From Prosthecomicrobium sp. N25 (lineage in GTDB: Bacteria > Pseudomonadota > Alphaproteobacteria > Rhizobiales > Ancalomicrobiaceae), in contig NZ_JBBCAT010000001.1 in assembly GCF_037203705.1 (NCBI RefSeq), positions 1,957,418 to 2,021,417 on the forward strand: a DNA stretch of 64,000 nt. The letters run 5' to 3'. Positions 17,318-25,469 of the stretch are shown piece by piece. A model generated the notes under the pieces. That model ran no database searches. It saw only the letters and a list, made by a program, of their open reading frames with translations, and was not told where the DNA came from. Within the stretch, counting starts at the first letter, position 1. Every line of letters starts with the position of its first letter. The translations under genes were made by a program, and so were the position numbers.

Positions 17318-18412
17318 TCAGACCACCCGGAGCCCGGCCTGCTTCATCAGCGGCAGGACCCGGTCGCAGAAGAAGGGCAGCTCGTAGGCGTAGTTGACGA
17401 AGGTCAGCGCCGCGCCCGCGTAGCCCTCGTTGGAGATCTTCAGCATCTCCTCGACGATGAACTCCGGCGTGCCGACCAGCGGGTAGGAGCCCGCTCCGCC
17501 GGCGAAGCGCTTGCGGTAGAGGTCGAAGGCGCGCTTGTCGTGGGAGTTGGCGAACTCCGCCTTCTGGCTCATGTGCAGGTCGACGGCGGCGTGGTCCGCC
17601 TCGGTGACCGCGTAGCGCTGGTAATAGTCCTCCGCCTCCTTCTGCGTCTCGCGCGCCACCACATGGCAGACCGTGTAGACGCCGACCTCGCGCTGGTAGG
17701 CCTTCGACCGCTCGCGCATGTCGGTGACGTGCCGGCGGCCGTCCTCGATGTCCGTGAAGGTGGAGAACAGGAAGTCGCAGTAGCGCGCCGCGTAGTCCCG
17801 CCCCGGCGGGCCGAAGGCGGCGTTCATGGTGACGGGCCGCGGGACCTGCACGCTCGCCGGCCGCGAGACGACCTGCTTCAGCTTGTAGTACTTGCCGTCG
17901 AAGTCGAAGGGCTGCTGGGTCCCGTAGCAGCGGTCGATGACGTCGATCCACTCGCCCGCCCGGCCGTAGCCGTCGTCGCCGAGTTCGATCCCGAACATGC
18001 CGAACTCGGCCGGGTTCCAGCCGCACACGATGTTGAGCCCGGCCCGCCCGCCCGAGATGTGGTCGACGGTCGCCAGCGCCTTGGCGGCGTAGACCGGATG
18101 CACGATCGGCACGTGGACCGTCATGAAGAGGCCGATCCGTTCGGTGGAGGCCGCCAGCCCCGCCGCCCACGTGAAGGTCTCGAAGGACCACTCCCGCACC
18201 CGGTTCTTGCCGCCGAAGCCCTTCCAGCGCGCGATCGGCAGGAAGAACTCCAGGCCTGCCCGGTCCGCGATGCCGACGGCCGCCAGGTTGTCGTCCCAGC
18301 TCGCCCGCCAGCGCTCCGGCACGTCCGTGATGGCGAGCCCCCCGTCCGCGTTGGCGGAGAAGACGCCGAGCTTGAACTTGTTGGGGCCCTTGAGGGGATG
18401 CGGCTTGATCAC
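17318..18412 (-). CDS. LLM-class flavin-dependent monooxygenase (RutA/SfnG-like)
   Basis: A 364-residue bacterial-luciferase-like protein. Segments such as RWKGFGGKNRVREWSFETFTW, AAGLAASTERIGL, LATVDHISGGRAGLNIVCGW and PEFIVEEM are those of the RutA (pyrimidine ring-opening), SfnG (dimethylsulfone) and NtaA groups. It should use reduced FMN from the partner reductase and O2 to oxidise a small molecule. The chosen start is GTG at 18412, preceded by AGGGAG and overlapping the GntR stop codon by four bases (GTGA), which points to translational coupling. The upstream open frame lies over the regulator gene. The true substrate cannot be named. Confidence 0.86.
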   Translation of the reverse strand: MIKPHPLKGPNKFKLGVFSANADGGLAITDVPERWRASWDDNLAAVGIADRAGLEFFLPIARWKGFGGKNRVREWSFETFTWAAGLAASTERIGLFMTVHVPIVHPVYAAKALATVDHISGGRAGLNIVCGWNPAEFGMFGIELGDDGYGRAGEWIDVIDRCYGTQQPFDFDGKYYKLKQVVSRPASVQVPRPVTMNAAFGPPGRDYAARYCDFLFSTFTDIEDGRRHVTDMRERSKAYQREVGVYTVCHVVARETQKEAEDYYQRYAVTEADHAAVDLHMSQKAEFANSHDKRAFDLYRKRFAGGAGSYPLVGTPEFIVEEMLKISNEGYAGAALTFVNYAYELPFFCDRVLPLMKQAGLRVV

Positions 18413-19140
18413 GACGGTCTCCCTGTCGCGCGGGCTCTGGGCGCCGCCGGTTCGTCCTCGTGCCCCTCGGCTCCGGCGGCTCGGAAGAAGGCGGCTCGCG
18501 CATGGTCCACGAAGCCCCGCATGCGGGTCTCGGAGAGCGCGGGGTCGCGCGCCCGGAAGGCGTCGAAGATGCCCGCCAGTCCCTCGACCACGATCCGGCG
18601 GGTTTCCCGGTCCTGCAGCGTGGCGAGCCGGACCGTCTGCACGTGGTCGACGAAGCGTCCGATCGTCTCGGCGAGCCGCCGGTTGGCGACCGCCCCGAGC
18701 CAGGCCGACCGGAACGCCACGTTGGAGAGGATCATCCCGTCGATGTCGTCGGCCGCATGCGCCCGCCGGCATTCCGCCAGCGCCTCGGCGAGCTTCGCCT
18801 CCGTGCCGGCATCCATGTCGCGCGCGGCGTTGGCGGCGGCCTGCGGCTCGAGCAGGCGCCGGATTTCGAAGATGTCGCGGATATCCTGGAGCGAGAGCGC
18901 CGGCACCGTGAAGCCGCGAGTCGTGCCGATGAGGTAGCCTTCGGCGACGAGCCTCAGCAGCGCCTCCCGGACCGGCATGCGCGACAGGCCGTATCCGCGC
19001 GCGAGCTCGACGTCGACGAGCCGTTCCTCCGGCCCGATCCGCCCGCGCTGGAGCTTGCCCAGGAGGTCGGCATAGACCTGCTCGCCGAGGCTGTCGCGCC
19101 GGGTCACGCTTCTGACGGACGCGATGCTGCCCCGGGCCAT
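18409..19140 (-). CDS. GntR family transcriptional regulator, FadR/FCD type
   Basis: A 243-residue regulator. A winged helix-turn-helix spans about residues 15-80 (GLSRMPVREALLRLVAEGYL is the recognition region) and an all-helical FCD ligand domain follows, with metal-site histidines in RFVDHVQTVR and GFVDHARAAF. FCD regulators usually bind a carboxylate and release DNA. It is the first gene of the operon and a perfect palindrome lies 18 bp upstream of its start, so it very likely represses itself and the nine genes behind it until the imported acid is present. Length is typical. Confidence 0.9.
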   Translation of the reverse strand: MARGSIASVRSVTRRDSLGEQVYADLLGKLQRGRIGPEERLVDVELARGYGLSRMPVREALLRLVAEGYLIGTTRGFTVPALSLQDIRDIFEIRRLLEPQAAANAARDMDAGTEAKLAEALAECRRAHAADDIDGMILSNVAFRSAWLGAVANRRLAETIGRFVDHVQTVRLATLQDRETRRIVVEGLAGIFDAFRARDPALSETRMRGFVDHARAAFFRAAGAEGHEDEPAAPRARATGRPS

Positions 19141-19157
19141 CCCATGCCTCGCCGGCT

Positions 19158-19178
19158 AACCGTATACTGTATACGGTT
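19158..19178. promoter_or_regulatory. Perfect palindromic operator for the GntR regulator
   Basis: Two perfect 10-base arms, AACCGTATAC and GTATACGGTT, surround a single central T. GTATAC half sites are common for FCD-type GntR proteins. The site ends 18 bp before the regulator start codon and is an AT-rich island in GC-rich DNA. It is probably both the promoter region and the repression site of the ten-gene operon. Confidence 0.82.
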
Positions 19179-19311
19179 GAGGCTACGCCTGCCGCCGACG
19201 GCTTGTCAACGGGGCGCGTTCCCTGCGGCGGAGGGCACGCCAAGGGTCGGGAGTAGCGAGCCCGGCAGTCGCCGAGCGCACGACGGCACCGTTCCGGCAA
19301 AGCCCCCACAC

Positions 19312-19431
19312 GTGTCACCCCGGCCATCGAGCCGGCCTATTCGGCGGTCCCGCGGGGCACGTCCGTGCCACCGGACGCCGGCTTGCAGGACGAACGGCCA
19401 TTAGGTCCCGGCTCGATGGCCGGGATGACAC
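19312..19431. repeat. 120-bp dispersed palindromic repeat, copy 1
   Basis: The left end GTGTCACCCCGGCCATCGAG (19312 on) and the right end (19410-19431) are inverted repeats with one mismatch over 22 bp. The interior also carries GGCCATTAGGTCCCGGC, shared in degenerate form with the copy at 60152. The element has no coding capacity and lies between genes. Confidence 0.75.
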
Positions 19432-19538
19432 CGGGGGGACGGTCGGGGCAGGAAGGCACCGTCCCGGCGAACGGTGAGGGGCCAAAGGGCGCGGGAGATG
19501 GTCCTCGAATGCGCCGAGACTCGGAGCGCCCCGTCCGG

Positions 19539-19877
19539 TCAGCTCGCCGGGTCGTACATGAACTCGCGGAGCTCCTGCGGGCAGCGGCACGCGGCCGCGA
19601 GCTTCCGGGCCCATTCCACGGCCTCCGCGCGGGTCGGCAGTTCGAGCACGGTGAACCCGCCGGTGAGGCGGCTGCCGGGGTATGTGTCGGGGGACACCGA
19701 CCCGTCGGCGGAGACCAGCACCGGGGAGATTCGCTCCGCGATGCCGCCGCCGAAGACATAGACCCCGGCGGCCTTGGCTTCTTCGATCACCGCATGGGAG
19801 TCGACGTCGGCGAGCGCGAGGTCCTCGGCCGAAAGCGCCATGGCCTCGCTGGGGAAGGAGATCAGATATTTGGTCAT
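19539..19877 (-). CDS. YCII-related (DGPF) domain protein
   Basis: A 112-residue protein with the YCII ferredoxin-like fold: it opens with MTKYLISFPSEAM and the core strand YPGSRLTGGFTVLELPTRAEAVEWARKL (written in part) has the usual Gly-Gly-Phe turn. A histidine near residue 28 (DVDSHAVIEEAKAAGVY) and Asp/Glu pairs fit the family. Family members are thought to be small enzymes or PhnB-like helpers, sometimes next to ECF sigma factors, but none is adjacent here. It appears to be a single-gene unit. No function can be assigned. Confidence 0.78.
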   Translation of the reverse strand: MTKYLISFPSEAMALSAEDLALADVDSHAVIEEAKAAGVYVFGGGIAERISPVLVSADGSVSPDTYPGSRLTGGFTVLELPTRAEAVEWARKLAAACRCPQELREFMYDPAS

Positions 19878-20260
19878 GTCTCGCTTTATGGGTTGCTAGG
19901 CGGTGGAGGGCAAGGGACGGCGAGCCCAGGCCTGCTGCTCCACATCCACCATCCGCTGTCGAGATCCTTGCCGTTTGGACGTCCCTCTCCCGGCGAACGC
20001 CGATCAAGAGGACTCCCAGCCTCTCCCCCGCATTCCCGGACAAGGCGCGGAACGCGCCGCCGATCCGGGATCCAGCGCGGGGGGCAGATCGCAGCGCTGC
20101 GGCGGGGGGAATGCGCCGGGCCCCGGCGCTTCGGCCGGGGATGCGGGCTGAGGGGTGGGTGCACGCCGACGGCGTCGGATGCGGGTGGAGGGGTGGGTAT
20201 ACCGCTATGCCCGGCGCACCCCGCGGGGGCCGGACCGGATCAAGCAAGCCCGACCCCACC
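19878..20260. other. 383-bp gene-free region with a short tandem repeat
   Basis: No credible gene is visible. Two 22-bp direct repeats (20139-20160 and 20177-20198) start 38 bp apart and differ at two positions; both contain GAGGGGTGGGT. The rest is GC-rich sequence between a promoter region (YCII gene) and the 3' end of the deacetylase gene. Confidence 0.6.
20139..20198. repeat. 22-bp direct repeat, two copies
   Basis: GGATGCGGG followed by two variable bases and GAGGGGTGGGT occurs at 20139-20160 and again at 20177-20198. Only two copies are present, so this is a minor tandem repeat, not an array. Confidence 0.6.
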
Positions 20261-21403
20261 TCACATCAGTTCGTTCCCGACCAGCCGCTCCATCACCCGG
20301 AAGCAGTCCTGCAGGTCCGCCTCGGCGATGAACTCGTCCGGCTGGTGCGCCTGCGCGACGTCGCCGGGGCCGCAGACCACGGACGGCACGCCGGCCTTCT
20401 GGAAGATCCCGGCCTCGGTGCCGTACGCGACCTTGCGGGGCACCGGGCTGTCGAGGAGCCGGGCCAGCGGGGCGAGGTTCGCCGCCGGCTCGGGCTTCAG
20501 CGCGGGAATGCGCGACAGGATCTCGAAGGCAATGCCCGTGCCCGGATCGACGGCCTTCATGGCGGGCTCGACCTCGCGCGCGGCGAAGTCGCGGAACCGT
20601 TCGAACACGGCCCAGTCGTCCGCGCCCGGAACCACCCGCATCTCCCAGAAGAAGCGGCAGCTCTCGGCGACGATGTTGCCGTGCAGGCCGCCCTTGATGG
20701 TGTTCACCTGGATCGTGCTGTAGGGCGGGTCGAACCCGTCCGCGCGCGGCCCGGTCTCGCGCATCTCCGCCCGGATCCGGGAGATGAACGAGATCACCTC
20801 GGCGGCCGCCATCACGGCGTTGACGTAGCGGTCCGGCTGGGATGAGTGGCCCGGCTTGCCCGTCACCACGCCCCAGCCGATCAGTCCGCCCTTGTGGCCG
20901 TCGATGAGCCGCATGGACGAGGCCTCGCCGATGACCGCGAGCCGCGGCGCGAGGCCGGACGCTCCGACCCATTCCGCCATGCAGCCGACCCCCGTGCAGC
21001 CGACCTCCTCGTCGTAGCTGAAGGCGAGGTGGAGAGGCCGCGTCAGGCGGCCGGGGTCGAGCGACTGGGCCAGCGCCATCATGACCGCCAGGAAGCCCTT
21101 CATGTCGGTCGCCCCACGCCCGACGAGGCGGCCGTCCGCCCGCCGCATCGCGAAGGGATCGCCCGTCCAGGCCTGCCCCTCGGTCGGCACGATGTCGGTG
21201 TGGCCGGAGAGCAGGAGCCCCCCGGGCGCCTCGGGTCCGATCGTGACAAGCAGGTTCGCCTTCGTGCCGTCCTCGTTCGGGAAGCGGCGGAAGGTGGTGT
21301 TCGGGCCGGCGAGTTCCGCCTCGATCCAGCCGAGGCAGTCGAGGTTGGACGCGCTGGAGACCGTCGGGAAGGCGATCAGGCGGGCGAGCAGGTCGGCGAT
21401 CAT
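20261..21403 (-). CDS. argE: M20 family acetylornithine deacetylase-like enzyme (ArgE)
   Basis: A 380-residue zinc amidohydrolase. The metal and catalytic motifs are in order: His68 and Asp70 in LLSGHTDIVP, Asp100 in GATDMKGF, Glu132-Glu133 in DEEVGCTG, and a late His in QAHQPDE. Sequence and length match ArgE of alphaproteobacteria, which removes the acetyl group from N-acetylornithine. It sits 11 bp behind an aminotransferase gene and near a peptide ABC importer, not among arginine-synthesis genes. A general N-acyl-amino-acid deacylase role in degradation is therefore just as likely. ATG 21403 is the only good start. Confidence 0.82.
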   Translation of the reverse strand: MIADLLARLIAFPTVSSASNLDCLGWIEAELAGPNTTFRRFPNEDGTKANLLVTIGPEAPGGLLLSGHTDIVPTEGQAWTGDPFAMRRADGRLVGRGATDMKGFLAVMMALAQSLDPGRLTRPLHLAFSYDEEVGCTGVGCMAEWVGASGLAPRLAVIGEASSMRLIDGHKGGLIGWGVVTGKPGHSSQPDRYVNAVMAAAEVISFISRIRAEMRETGPRADGFDPPYSTIQVNTIKGGLHGNIVAESCRFFWEMRVVPGADDWAVFERFRDFAAREVEPAMKAVDPGTGIAFEILSRIPALKPEPAANLAPLARLLDSPVPRKVAYGTEAGIFQKAGVPSVVCGPGDVAQAHQPDEFIAEADLQDCFRVMERLVGNELM

Positions 21404-21414
21404 GGCGTCCCCCG

Positions 21415-22602
21415 TCAGCCGAGCGCGCCGGCGATGCGGTCGACCGCGACCTCGACCACCGCCGGGTCGCGGAAGACGCACATGCGGATGAACGGCCGTC
21501 CGACCGCGCCGAAGAGGTTGCCGGGCGCCAGCCCCACATGGGCCTCCTCCAGGATCCGCATGCAGGCCGCCGCCGAGTCCGGCTCGCCCTTGAGCCGGAA
21601 GAAGGCGTACATGCCGCCGCGCGGCTTGTCGGGCAGCTCCACGCTGTTCAGCCGCCCGAGCCGGTCGTAGGCGATGTCGAGCCCCGTCCGGATCCGCGCC
21701 TTGACCTCCTGAACGAAGGGCTCGCCTTCCCGGATCGCCACCTCCGCTCCCGCCTGCACGAAGGGGGACACGCCCGAGTTGACGTATTGCGTCATGGCGG
21801 CGAGCTGCGGCGCGACCGAGACGGGATGGGTCAGCCAGCCGATCCGCCAGCCCGTCATGGCCCAGGCCTTGGAGAAGCTGTTGACCGCCATCACCCGGTC
21901 GTCCTCCTCGGCGAATTCCAGGATCGACGGCGCCGCCTCGGCCTCGAACCAGAGCCGGCCGTAGACCTCGTCGGAGATGATCCAGATCCCCGTCCGGCGG
22001 CTGAAGTCGAGGAGCGCCTTCATCTCCTCCCGGGTCACCGTGAAGCCGCAGGGGTTCGACGGCGAGGAGAACATGATCGCCTTGGTGCGCGCGTCGCAGG
22101 CCGCGAACAGCCGGTCGAGGTCGAGCCGCCAGTCGGTGTCGAAGCCGAGCGCCACCGGCCTCGGCTCGGCGCCGACCAGGTGGATGGCCGCCGCGATGTT
22201 CGGCCACTGCGGTTCGACGAAGACGACGTTCGCGCCCGGCTCGGCGACGAGCGACAGGGCCATGAACACCGCCTGCATGCCGCCCGGCATGACCGTCGAC
22301 CGGCTCGGCGCGATCGGCCGCCCGTAGAGCCGCGTCTGATACTCCGACAGCGCCGCGACGAGCCCGGCCGCCCCGCGCATGTTGGGCTCGTAGAAGGTCT
22401 TGCCCGCATCCATCGCCGCCTTCGCGGCCTCCCGGATGAAGGCCGGGGTGACGATGTCGCCCTCGCCGTACCAGAGCGGAATCACGTCCGGAATCGACTG
22501 CGCGCGGACCGCGAGAAGGGCGATGTTCTCGGTTTTCAGGTCGCGAATCTGCGGGCGGATTCCGGAGAAGGCGAAGGGGTCGTCGGGACGGGGGACCGGC
22601 AT
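21415..22602 (-). CDS. Class I/II PLP aminotransferase
   Basis: A 395-residue fold-type I aminotransferase, aspartate-aminotransferase-like. The PLP lysine is Lys245 in NSFSKAWAMTGWRIGW, the cofactor-phosphate arginine lies in the same block, and SSPSNPCGFTV and SDEVYGRLWF give the usual Asn and Asp/Tyr cofactor contacts. The amino-donor specificity is not visible. It is transcribed with the ArgE-like gene (11 bp gap) and is divergent from the peptide importer, so it may transaminate amino acids freed from imported peptides or acyl-amino acids. The start at 22602 is preferred over the upstream 22689, which lies in the divergent promoter area. Confidence 0.87.
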   Translation of the reverse strand: MPVPRPDDPFAFSGIRPQIRDLKTENIALLAVRAQSIPDVIPLWYGEGDIVTPAFIREAAKAAMDAGKTFYEPNMRGAAGLVAALSEYQTRLYGRPIAPSRSTVMPGGMQAVFMALSLVAEPGANVVFVEPQWPNIAAAIHLVGAEPRPVALGFDTDWRLDLDRLFAACDARTKAIMFSSPSNPCGFTVTREEMKALLDFSRRTGIWIISDEVYGRLWFEAEAAPSILEFAEEDDRVMAVNSFSKAWAMTGWRIGWLTHPVSVAPQLAAMTQYVNSGVSPFVQAGAEVAIREGEPFVQEVKARIRTGLDIAYDRLGRLNSVELPDKPRGGMYAFFRLKGEPDSAAACMRILEEAHVGLAPGNLFGAVGRPFIRMCVFRDPAVVEVAVDRIAGALG

Positions 22603-22674
22603 GGCTGTCCTTATGGTCGGGTCCGGCGGACGGTCGCCCGCTCGGCCGCGATGATGCGGACGCCCCGCGGGAAC

Positions 22675-22760
22675 TTCAAGCTTCAACATTTTATGGCTGC
22701 CGCGCGCCGGGGAGCATCCCTGCGCGCCGCGACCCCCTTGCGCCCGGGTCCTTCAAGCTT
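22675..22760. promoter_or_regulatory. Paired TTCAAGCTT sites in the divergent promoter region
   Basis: TTCAAGCTT occurs at 22675-22683 and again at 22752-22760, 77 bp apart (about seven helical turns), between the divergent aminotransferase and peptide-binding-protein genes. Each has a near-palindromic core (TTCAAGCTTCAA and TTCAAGCTTAAA). They could be operators for both units; no regulator gene is adjacent. Confidence 0.45.
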
Positions 22761-22818
22761 AAAGTGACTCCCCGGCCGACCGGCCCAAGGGAAACCACCG
22801 CCATCGCGGGAGACGCCG

Positions 22819-24411
22819 ATGTTCAGGAAAGCCGCCGCCCTCACACGCTCTCTCGCGGTCGCCGGCCTGGCCGCCGCCGCCCTTGCCGGCCCGGCCGGCG
22901 CGGCGAACTTCAAGTTCGCCGGCCCCCTCGACGCCTACACGCTCGACCCGCACGCCGTCTCCAACACCCTCATCTTCGCGGTGCTCTCCAACGTCTACGA
23001 GCCGCTCGTCCGCCGCGGCGCTGACCTGAAGCTCGAGCCCGCGCTCGCCACCGAGTGGAAGCAGGTCGACGACCTGACGTGGGAGTTCACGCTCCGCCAG
23101 GGCGTCAAGTTCTCGAACGGCAACGCCTTCGACGCCGACGACGTGGTCTTCTCGCTGAACCGCGCCAAGGCCGGCGGCGTCAAGGCCAACCTCGCCGCCA
23201 TCGCGTCGATCGAGAAGGCGGGGGACCACAAGGTCGTCGTGAAGACCGGCGCGCCGACGCCGATCCTGCCCGCCATGATCGTCAACTGGTTCATCATGGA
23301 CAAGGAATGGGCGGAGGCGAACGGCGCCGTCCAGCCCGGCTCGGCCAACAACCAGACCGAGACCTTCGCCAACCGCAACGCCATGGGCACCGGCCCCTAC
23401 GTGATCAAGGAGCGCGACCCCGGGGTGAAGACGGTCTTCGCCGCCAATCCCGGCTGGTGGGACAAGATCACCGGCAACATCGACCAGGCGACCTTCTTCG
23501 TCATCGCCAACCCGGCCACCCGCGTCTCCGCCCTCGTCACCGGCGAGGTCGACATGGTCGACGGCCTGCCGCCCCAGGACGTGCAGCGCATCGAGGAGAC
23601 CAAGGGCCTGCGCGTCCAGGCCGGCTCCGACCTGCGCACCATCTACATGCAGCCCGACATCGCCCGCGACAATCTCCTGCACGGCAGCGAGAAGTCGAAG
23701 AACCCGTTCAAGGACGTCCGCGTCCGCAGGGCCATGACGCTCGCCATCGACACGACCGCCATCCAGAACCGCGTCATGCGCAAGCTCTCCACCCCGGTCG
23801 GCCTGCCGATCGGCAAGGAGGTCGAGGGCTTCGACGCGGAGCTCGGCAAGCCCGTGGTGGCCGACGTCGACAAGGCCAAGGCCCTGATGGCCGAGGCCGG
23901 CTGGGAGAAGGGCTTCACGGTCAACCTGGACTGCACCAACGACCGCTTCATGAACGACGAGGCGACCTGCCTCGCCATCGCGGCCTCCCTCCAGCGCATC
24001 GGCATCACGGTCGAGCCGCGCATCGCCCCGACCGCCCGCTGGGCGAAGCAGATCAACCCGCCGGACTACGACACCAGCCTCGTCCTCGTCGGCTATTCGC
24101 CCGCCACCTACGACGCCCACCTGTTCTTCACCTCGATCGTCGCCACCCGCGACCCGAAGTCCGGCCTCGGCGCCTTCAACATCGGCGGCTATTCCAACCC
24201 CGAGGTGGACCGCCTGATCGCCGACATCGGCAAGGAGCGCGACCGCACCAAGCGCCTCGGCCAGATCCGCCAGGCTTTCGCGCTGATGAAGGAGGATGCG
24301 GCCTACATCCCGATCCACCAGTTGAAGATCCTGTGGGGCGTGAAGGACAGCGTGACGGTCGTCCAGCCCGCCGACCTCGGCTATCCGCTCCGCTACTTCG
24401 TCGTGAAGTAG
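22819..24411 (+). CDS. Peptide/oligopeptide-type ABC substrate-binding protein (family 5)
   Basis: A 530-residue periplasmic binding protein of SBP family 5. The signal peptide has a basic start and a long alanine/leucine core ending in AGPAGA. The mature protein has the family blocks WKQVDDLTWEFTLRQGVKFSNG and DVRVRRAMTLAIDTTAI. Ligands of the family include dipeptides, oligopeptides, nickel and glutathione. It is first in a six-gene operon with both permeases, both ATPases and an M20 peptidase, so a peptide-like ligand is likely. GGGAGA lies about 8 nt before ATG. Confidence 0.92.
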   Translation: MFRKAAALTRSLAVAGLAAAALAGPAGAANFKFAGPLDAYTLDPHAVSNTLIFAVLSNVYEPLVRRGADLKLEPALATEWKQVDDLTWEFTLRQGVKFSNGNAFDADDVVFSLNRAKAGGVKANLAAIASIEKAGDHKVVVKTGAPTPILPAMIVNWFIMDKEWAEANGAVQPGSANNQTETFANRNAMGTGPYVIKERDPGVKTVFAANPGWWDKITGNIDQATFFVIANPATRVSALVTGEVDMVDGLPPQDVQRIEETKGLRVQAGSDLRTIYMQPDIARDNLLHGSEKSKNPFKDVRVRRAMTLAIDTTAIQNRVMRKLSTPVGLPIGKEVEGFDAELGKPVVADVDKAKALMAEAGWEKGFTVNLDCTNDRFMNDEATCLAIAASLQRIGITVEPRIAPTARWAKQINPPDYDTSLVLVGYSPATYDAHLFFTSIVATRDPKSGLGAFNIGGYSNPEVDRLIADIGKERDRTKRLGQIRQAFALMKEDAAYIPIHQLKILWGVKDSVTVVQPADLGYPLRYFVVK

Positions 24412-24499
24412 AGGCCGACCGGCGATCGAGACACGGGCGGGGCGGATCGGACGCCGCTCCGCCCGCACCGTCCGCCCGCCTGCAGCGAAGGACCCGGCC

Positions 24500-25465
24500 G
24501 TGCTCCTCTATCTCGCATCCCGCGTCGGCCAGACCCTCGTCGTGCTCCTCGTCATCAGCCTGATCGCCTTCCTGCTCGTCGCCAACCTGGGCGATCCGCT
24601 CGCCGCGCTCCTCTCCGCCGACGCCAGCCAGGCCGAGCGCGCCGCCCTGGTGCGCGAACTCCAGCTCGACCAGCCCCTCGCGGCCCGCTTCGTCGGCTTT
24701 CTCGGCAAGCTCCTCCAGGGCGACTTCGGGCTCTCCTACCGCACCCAGGAGCCGGTCGCGAAGCTGATCGCCGAGCGCCTGCCAGCCACCCTGGAACTCG
24801 CCTTCGTCAGCCTGCTGATCACCCTCTTCGTCGGCGTGCCGCTCGGCATCCTCTGCGGCGTCGCCCCCCGCTCCATCCCCGCCCGCCTGGTCATGTTCGC
24901 CAGCGCGGCCGGCGTCACCCTGCCGAATTTCGTCGTCGGCATCGCCCTGATCGCGATCTTCTCGGTGCAGATGAAGCTGCTGCCCTCCTTCGGGCGCGGC
25001 GAGACGGTCCAGGTCGGCGCCTGGACCACGGGCCTGCTGACCGCCTCCGGCTGGCGCGCCATCGTGCTCCCGGCGATCACGCTCGCCACCTTCCAGTCGA
25101 CCTTCGTGATCCGCCTGATCCGGACCCAGCTGATGGAGGTCGGCCTTGCCGAGCACATCCGCTTCGCCCGCGCCCGCGGCCTCTCGGAGGCGCGGATCTG
25201 GGGCCTTTACGCCCTGAAGAACACCGCGCTGCCGGTCATCACCATGCTGGGCCTGCAGCTCGGCAACATCATCGCCTTCTCGGTCGTCACCGAGAACGTC
25301 TTCGCCTGGCCGGGCCTCGGCACCCTGTTCCTGCAATCCGTGCAGGCCGCCGACGTGCCGGTCATCGCCGTCTACCTGATCTTCGTCGGGGCCGTCTTCA
25401 TGGTCATCAACCTCGCGGTCGAGATCGCCTATCCGCTGATCGACCCGCGCGTGCTCGGCCGGTGA
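24500..25465 (+). CDS. Peptide ABC transporter permease, DppB type
   Basis: A 321-residue inner-membrane protein with six predicted helices. It opens with LLYLASRVGQTLVVLLVISL, followed by the N-terminal periplasmic domain of DppB proteins, and carries the ATPase-coupling loop near ARGLSEARIWGLYALKN (about residues 225-242). Start codon GTG. It pairs with the DppC-type permease whose gene begins 4 bp after its stop. Length is normal. Confidence 0.92.
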   Translation: MLLYLASRVGQTLVVLLVISLIAFLLVANLGDPLAALLSADASQAERAALVRELQLDQPLAARFVGFLGKLLQGDFGLSYRTQEPVAKLIAERLPATLELAFVSLLITLFVGVPLGILCGVAPRSIPARLVMFASAAGVTLPNFVVGIALIAIFSVQMKLLPSFGRGETVQVGAWTTGLLTASGWRAIVLPAITLATFQSTFVIRLIRTQLMEVGLAEHIRFARARGLSEARIWGLYALKNTALPVITMLGLQLGNIIAFSVVTENVFAWPGLGTLFLQSVQAADVPVIAVYLIFVGAVFMVINLAVEIAYPLIDPRVLGR

Positions 25466-25469
25466 CGCC

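Larger units (their letters stand above)
19141..19538. other. 398-bp gene-free region upstream of the GntR operon
   Basis: It holds the palindromic operator (19158-19178) near its left end and a 120-bp inverted-repeat element (19312-19431). I see no credible coding frame here; the open frames over 19315-19759 are low-complexity GC readings. Confidence 0.7.

Noticed and set aside
14580-18503. A 1307-residue open frame that looks like a giant fusion protein on the minus strand
   Set aside because: Only its C-terminal part, the cyclase, has a family signature. The rest reads out of frame through genes for the V4R protein, aldolase, flavin reductase and monooxygenase, each of which has better coding frames.
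15542-18937. A 1131-residue plus-strand open frame
   Set aside because: It is the antisense shadow of the monooxygenase operon, rich in Arg, His and Asp and with no protein-family motif.
19315-19759. Open frames over the first 120-bp repeat
   Set aside because: They read through the palindromic element and carry only proline/arginine-rich low-complexity sequence.
20139-20198. Possible CRISPR-like repeat
   Set aside because: Only two 22-bp copies with a 16-bp spacer are present, and there is no cas gene.
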